Assembly (NCBI GenBank): GCA_004794655.1
Contig: SMMW01000186.1
Location: forward strand, 620,001 to 684,000
Length of the DNA: 64,000 nt
Direction: 5' to 3'
Origin: Marisa cornuarietis
Lineage: Eukaryota; Mollusca; Gastropoda; Architaenioglossa; Ampullariidae
Part shown: piece by piece, positions 63,169 to 64,000 of the stretch
How the letters are laid out: the number at the start of each line of letters is the position of its first letter
How positions within the stretch are numbered: position 1 is the stretch's first letter
Program-made: the position numbers and the translations under genes
Notes under the pieces: generated by a model
What the model saw: the letters and a program-made list of their open reading frames with translations, nothing else
Databases searched by the model: none
What the model was told of the DNA's origin: nothing

Positions 63169-63925
63169 ATGAATGAGGAACCTTCTGGAATACGCAGAGG
63201 TCGAGGCCGACCTCGAGGCCGTGGTTTGGGAAGTGGAATGGTTAGATCCATGCCTTCAAAACTGAGATGGTCAATAAAGGAGCAGAAACTTTTGTTGGAT
63301 GGTTTAAAAAGGTTAGTGGCTGGATTGAAGGTGTAATATCAAAAAACTGTTAACCTCCTTGGCTTTACCTTAAATTGGTTAATCCCATTGCTTATAACAA
63401 CATGATTTGTTCCGAGATACAGCGTTGAGCCTGAGTACTATCATTTTTACACAAAATTTTAAGCCAGTTAATACATGGAGGTAATACGAAGAAAGTCACC
63501 TAATTTGTGGCTATTACCTTATTTGAGTCAATAGGTATACACTCATCTAGCAGTACCATACATTTTAGTAAAATCTTAATCCACACCCACTCCCCCCCCC
63601 CCCCCGAAAAAATAGGTTAATTCCACTTTCTAATTGATAGACACATTTTGTGTTCAAGATATCAGCCATTCACCAAATAATGTGTGTTGCAAAGACAACA
63701 GATATTGGCATTGCTATCTTTGCCATACGTGTGCTTAACAGAGTAAGAGCTCTTAATATGATATGTGAATGCATCAAACAAATTAAATATATTCTTTGAA
63801 AAAGGTACAGATTGTTGCACTGCCATTAAAGAGATAATTGCTATTTCCAACTTCAAATTCTCAGATATTCTCACGAAGATCTGAACAGCTTGTGTCGAAT
63901 GGTTCCCACCAAATCAAAAGGGGAG
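63169..63925 (+). CDS. First coding exons of a SNAPC2-like Myb-domain protein
   Basis: Exon 63130-63311 follows a strong acceptor; the ATG at 63169 opens MNEEPSGIRRGRGRPRGRG, an AT-hook-like stretch. Then KLRWSIKEQKLLLDGLKR leads into phase 2 and the next exon 63865-63925 (YSHEDLNSLCRMVPTKSKGE), leaving in phase 0 at GTAAGA. The Trp-Ser..Glu-Gln..Leu-Leu..Leu pattern followed by VPTKS is a Myb/SANT-like helix set that resembles the N-terminus of SNAPC2, a subunit of the snRNA-gene activating complex. That assignment rests on 40 residues and may be wrong; other SANT proteins are possible. The gene continues beyond the window. Confidence 0.6.
63592..63605. repeat. Poly(C) tract in intron
   Basis: An uninterrupted run of about 14 C, ending CGAAAAAA, within the first intron of the SNAPC2-like gene. 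Confidence 0.9.
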
Positions 63926-64000
63926 GTAAGAAACATTCTTTATATCATCACACATTTAAGGATCAGCCTGTTCAGCGGCTTATATGCTTGAAAGTCCTTC

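Overview
This window is eukaryotic DNA. Its genes are split by GT-AG introns, intergenic DNA is AT-rich and full of simple repeats, and several broken non-LTR retrotransposons and tRNA-derived SINE-like fragments are present. The protein sequences and the style of the retroelements suggest a lophotrochozoan, most likely a gastropod mollusc. That is an inference; no species marker was seen.

Layout from left to right. (1) About 290-10434, minus strand: HAUS5, a subunit of the augmin microtubule-branching complex. Fourteen coding exons were placed at base level, including a 33-bp microexon; the last exon is uncertain. (2) About 10.5-14.4 kb: promoter side of HAUS5, a coding-like fragment on the plus strand, a GC-richer patch, a 102-bp tandem repeat and a 5'-truncated non-LTR retrotransposon. 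(3) 14.65-31.6 kb: a candidate exon of an unknown gene at 14.7 kb, then gene-poor DNA carrying three more LINE fragments and a diverged 1.7-kb direct duplication. (4) 31657-34073, plus strand: LRRC58, four coding exons, complete, with a long 3' flank. (5) 45929-57154, minus strand: GSK3 (shaggy/GSK-3beta), eight coding exons covering the whole kinase domain and C-tail; the N-terminal exon was not found. (6) 60.4-62 kb: a small head-to-head cluster made of a candidate two-exon microprotein (minus) and a candidate first exon (plus), around a YY1-like motif. (7) 63130 to the right edge, plus strand: first exons of a gene with an RGRGRPRGRG stretch and a Myb-like segment resembling SNAPC2.

LRRC58 and GSK3 lie tail to tail. 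Their human orthologues are also close to one another on chromosome 3q13.33 (recalled, not checked here), so this may be an old syntenic block. HAUS5 (spindle microtubules), GSK3 (signalling kinase) and a possible snRNA transcription factor subunit are unrelated housekeeping genes; nothing indicates an operon or shared pathway. No bacterial-type features, CRISPR arrays, rRNA genes or intact tRNA genes were seen. I found no convincing novel multi-gene system. The most unusual items are the microprotein cluster at 60.5-62 kb, the orphan exon at 14.7 kb, the rearranged duplication at 24/28 kb and the repeated LINE/SINE tail signature.
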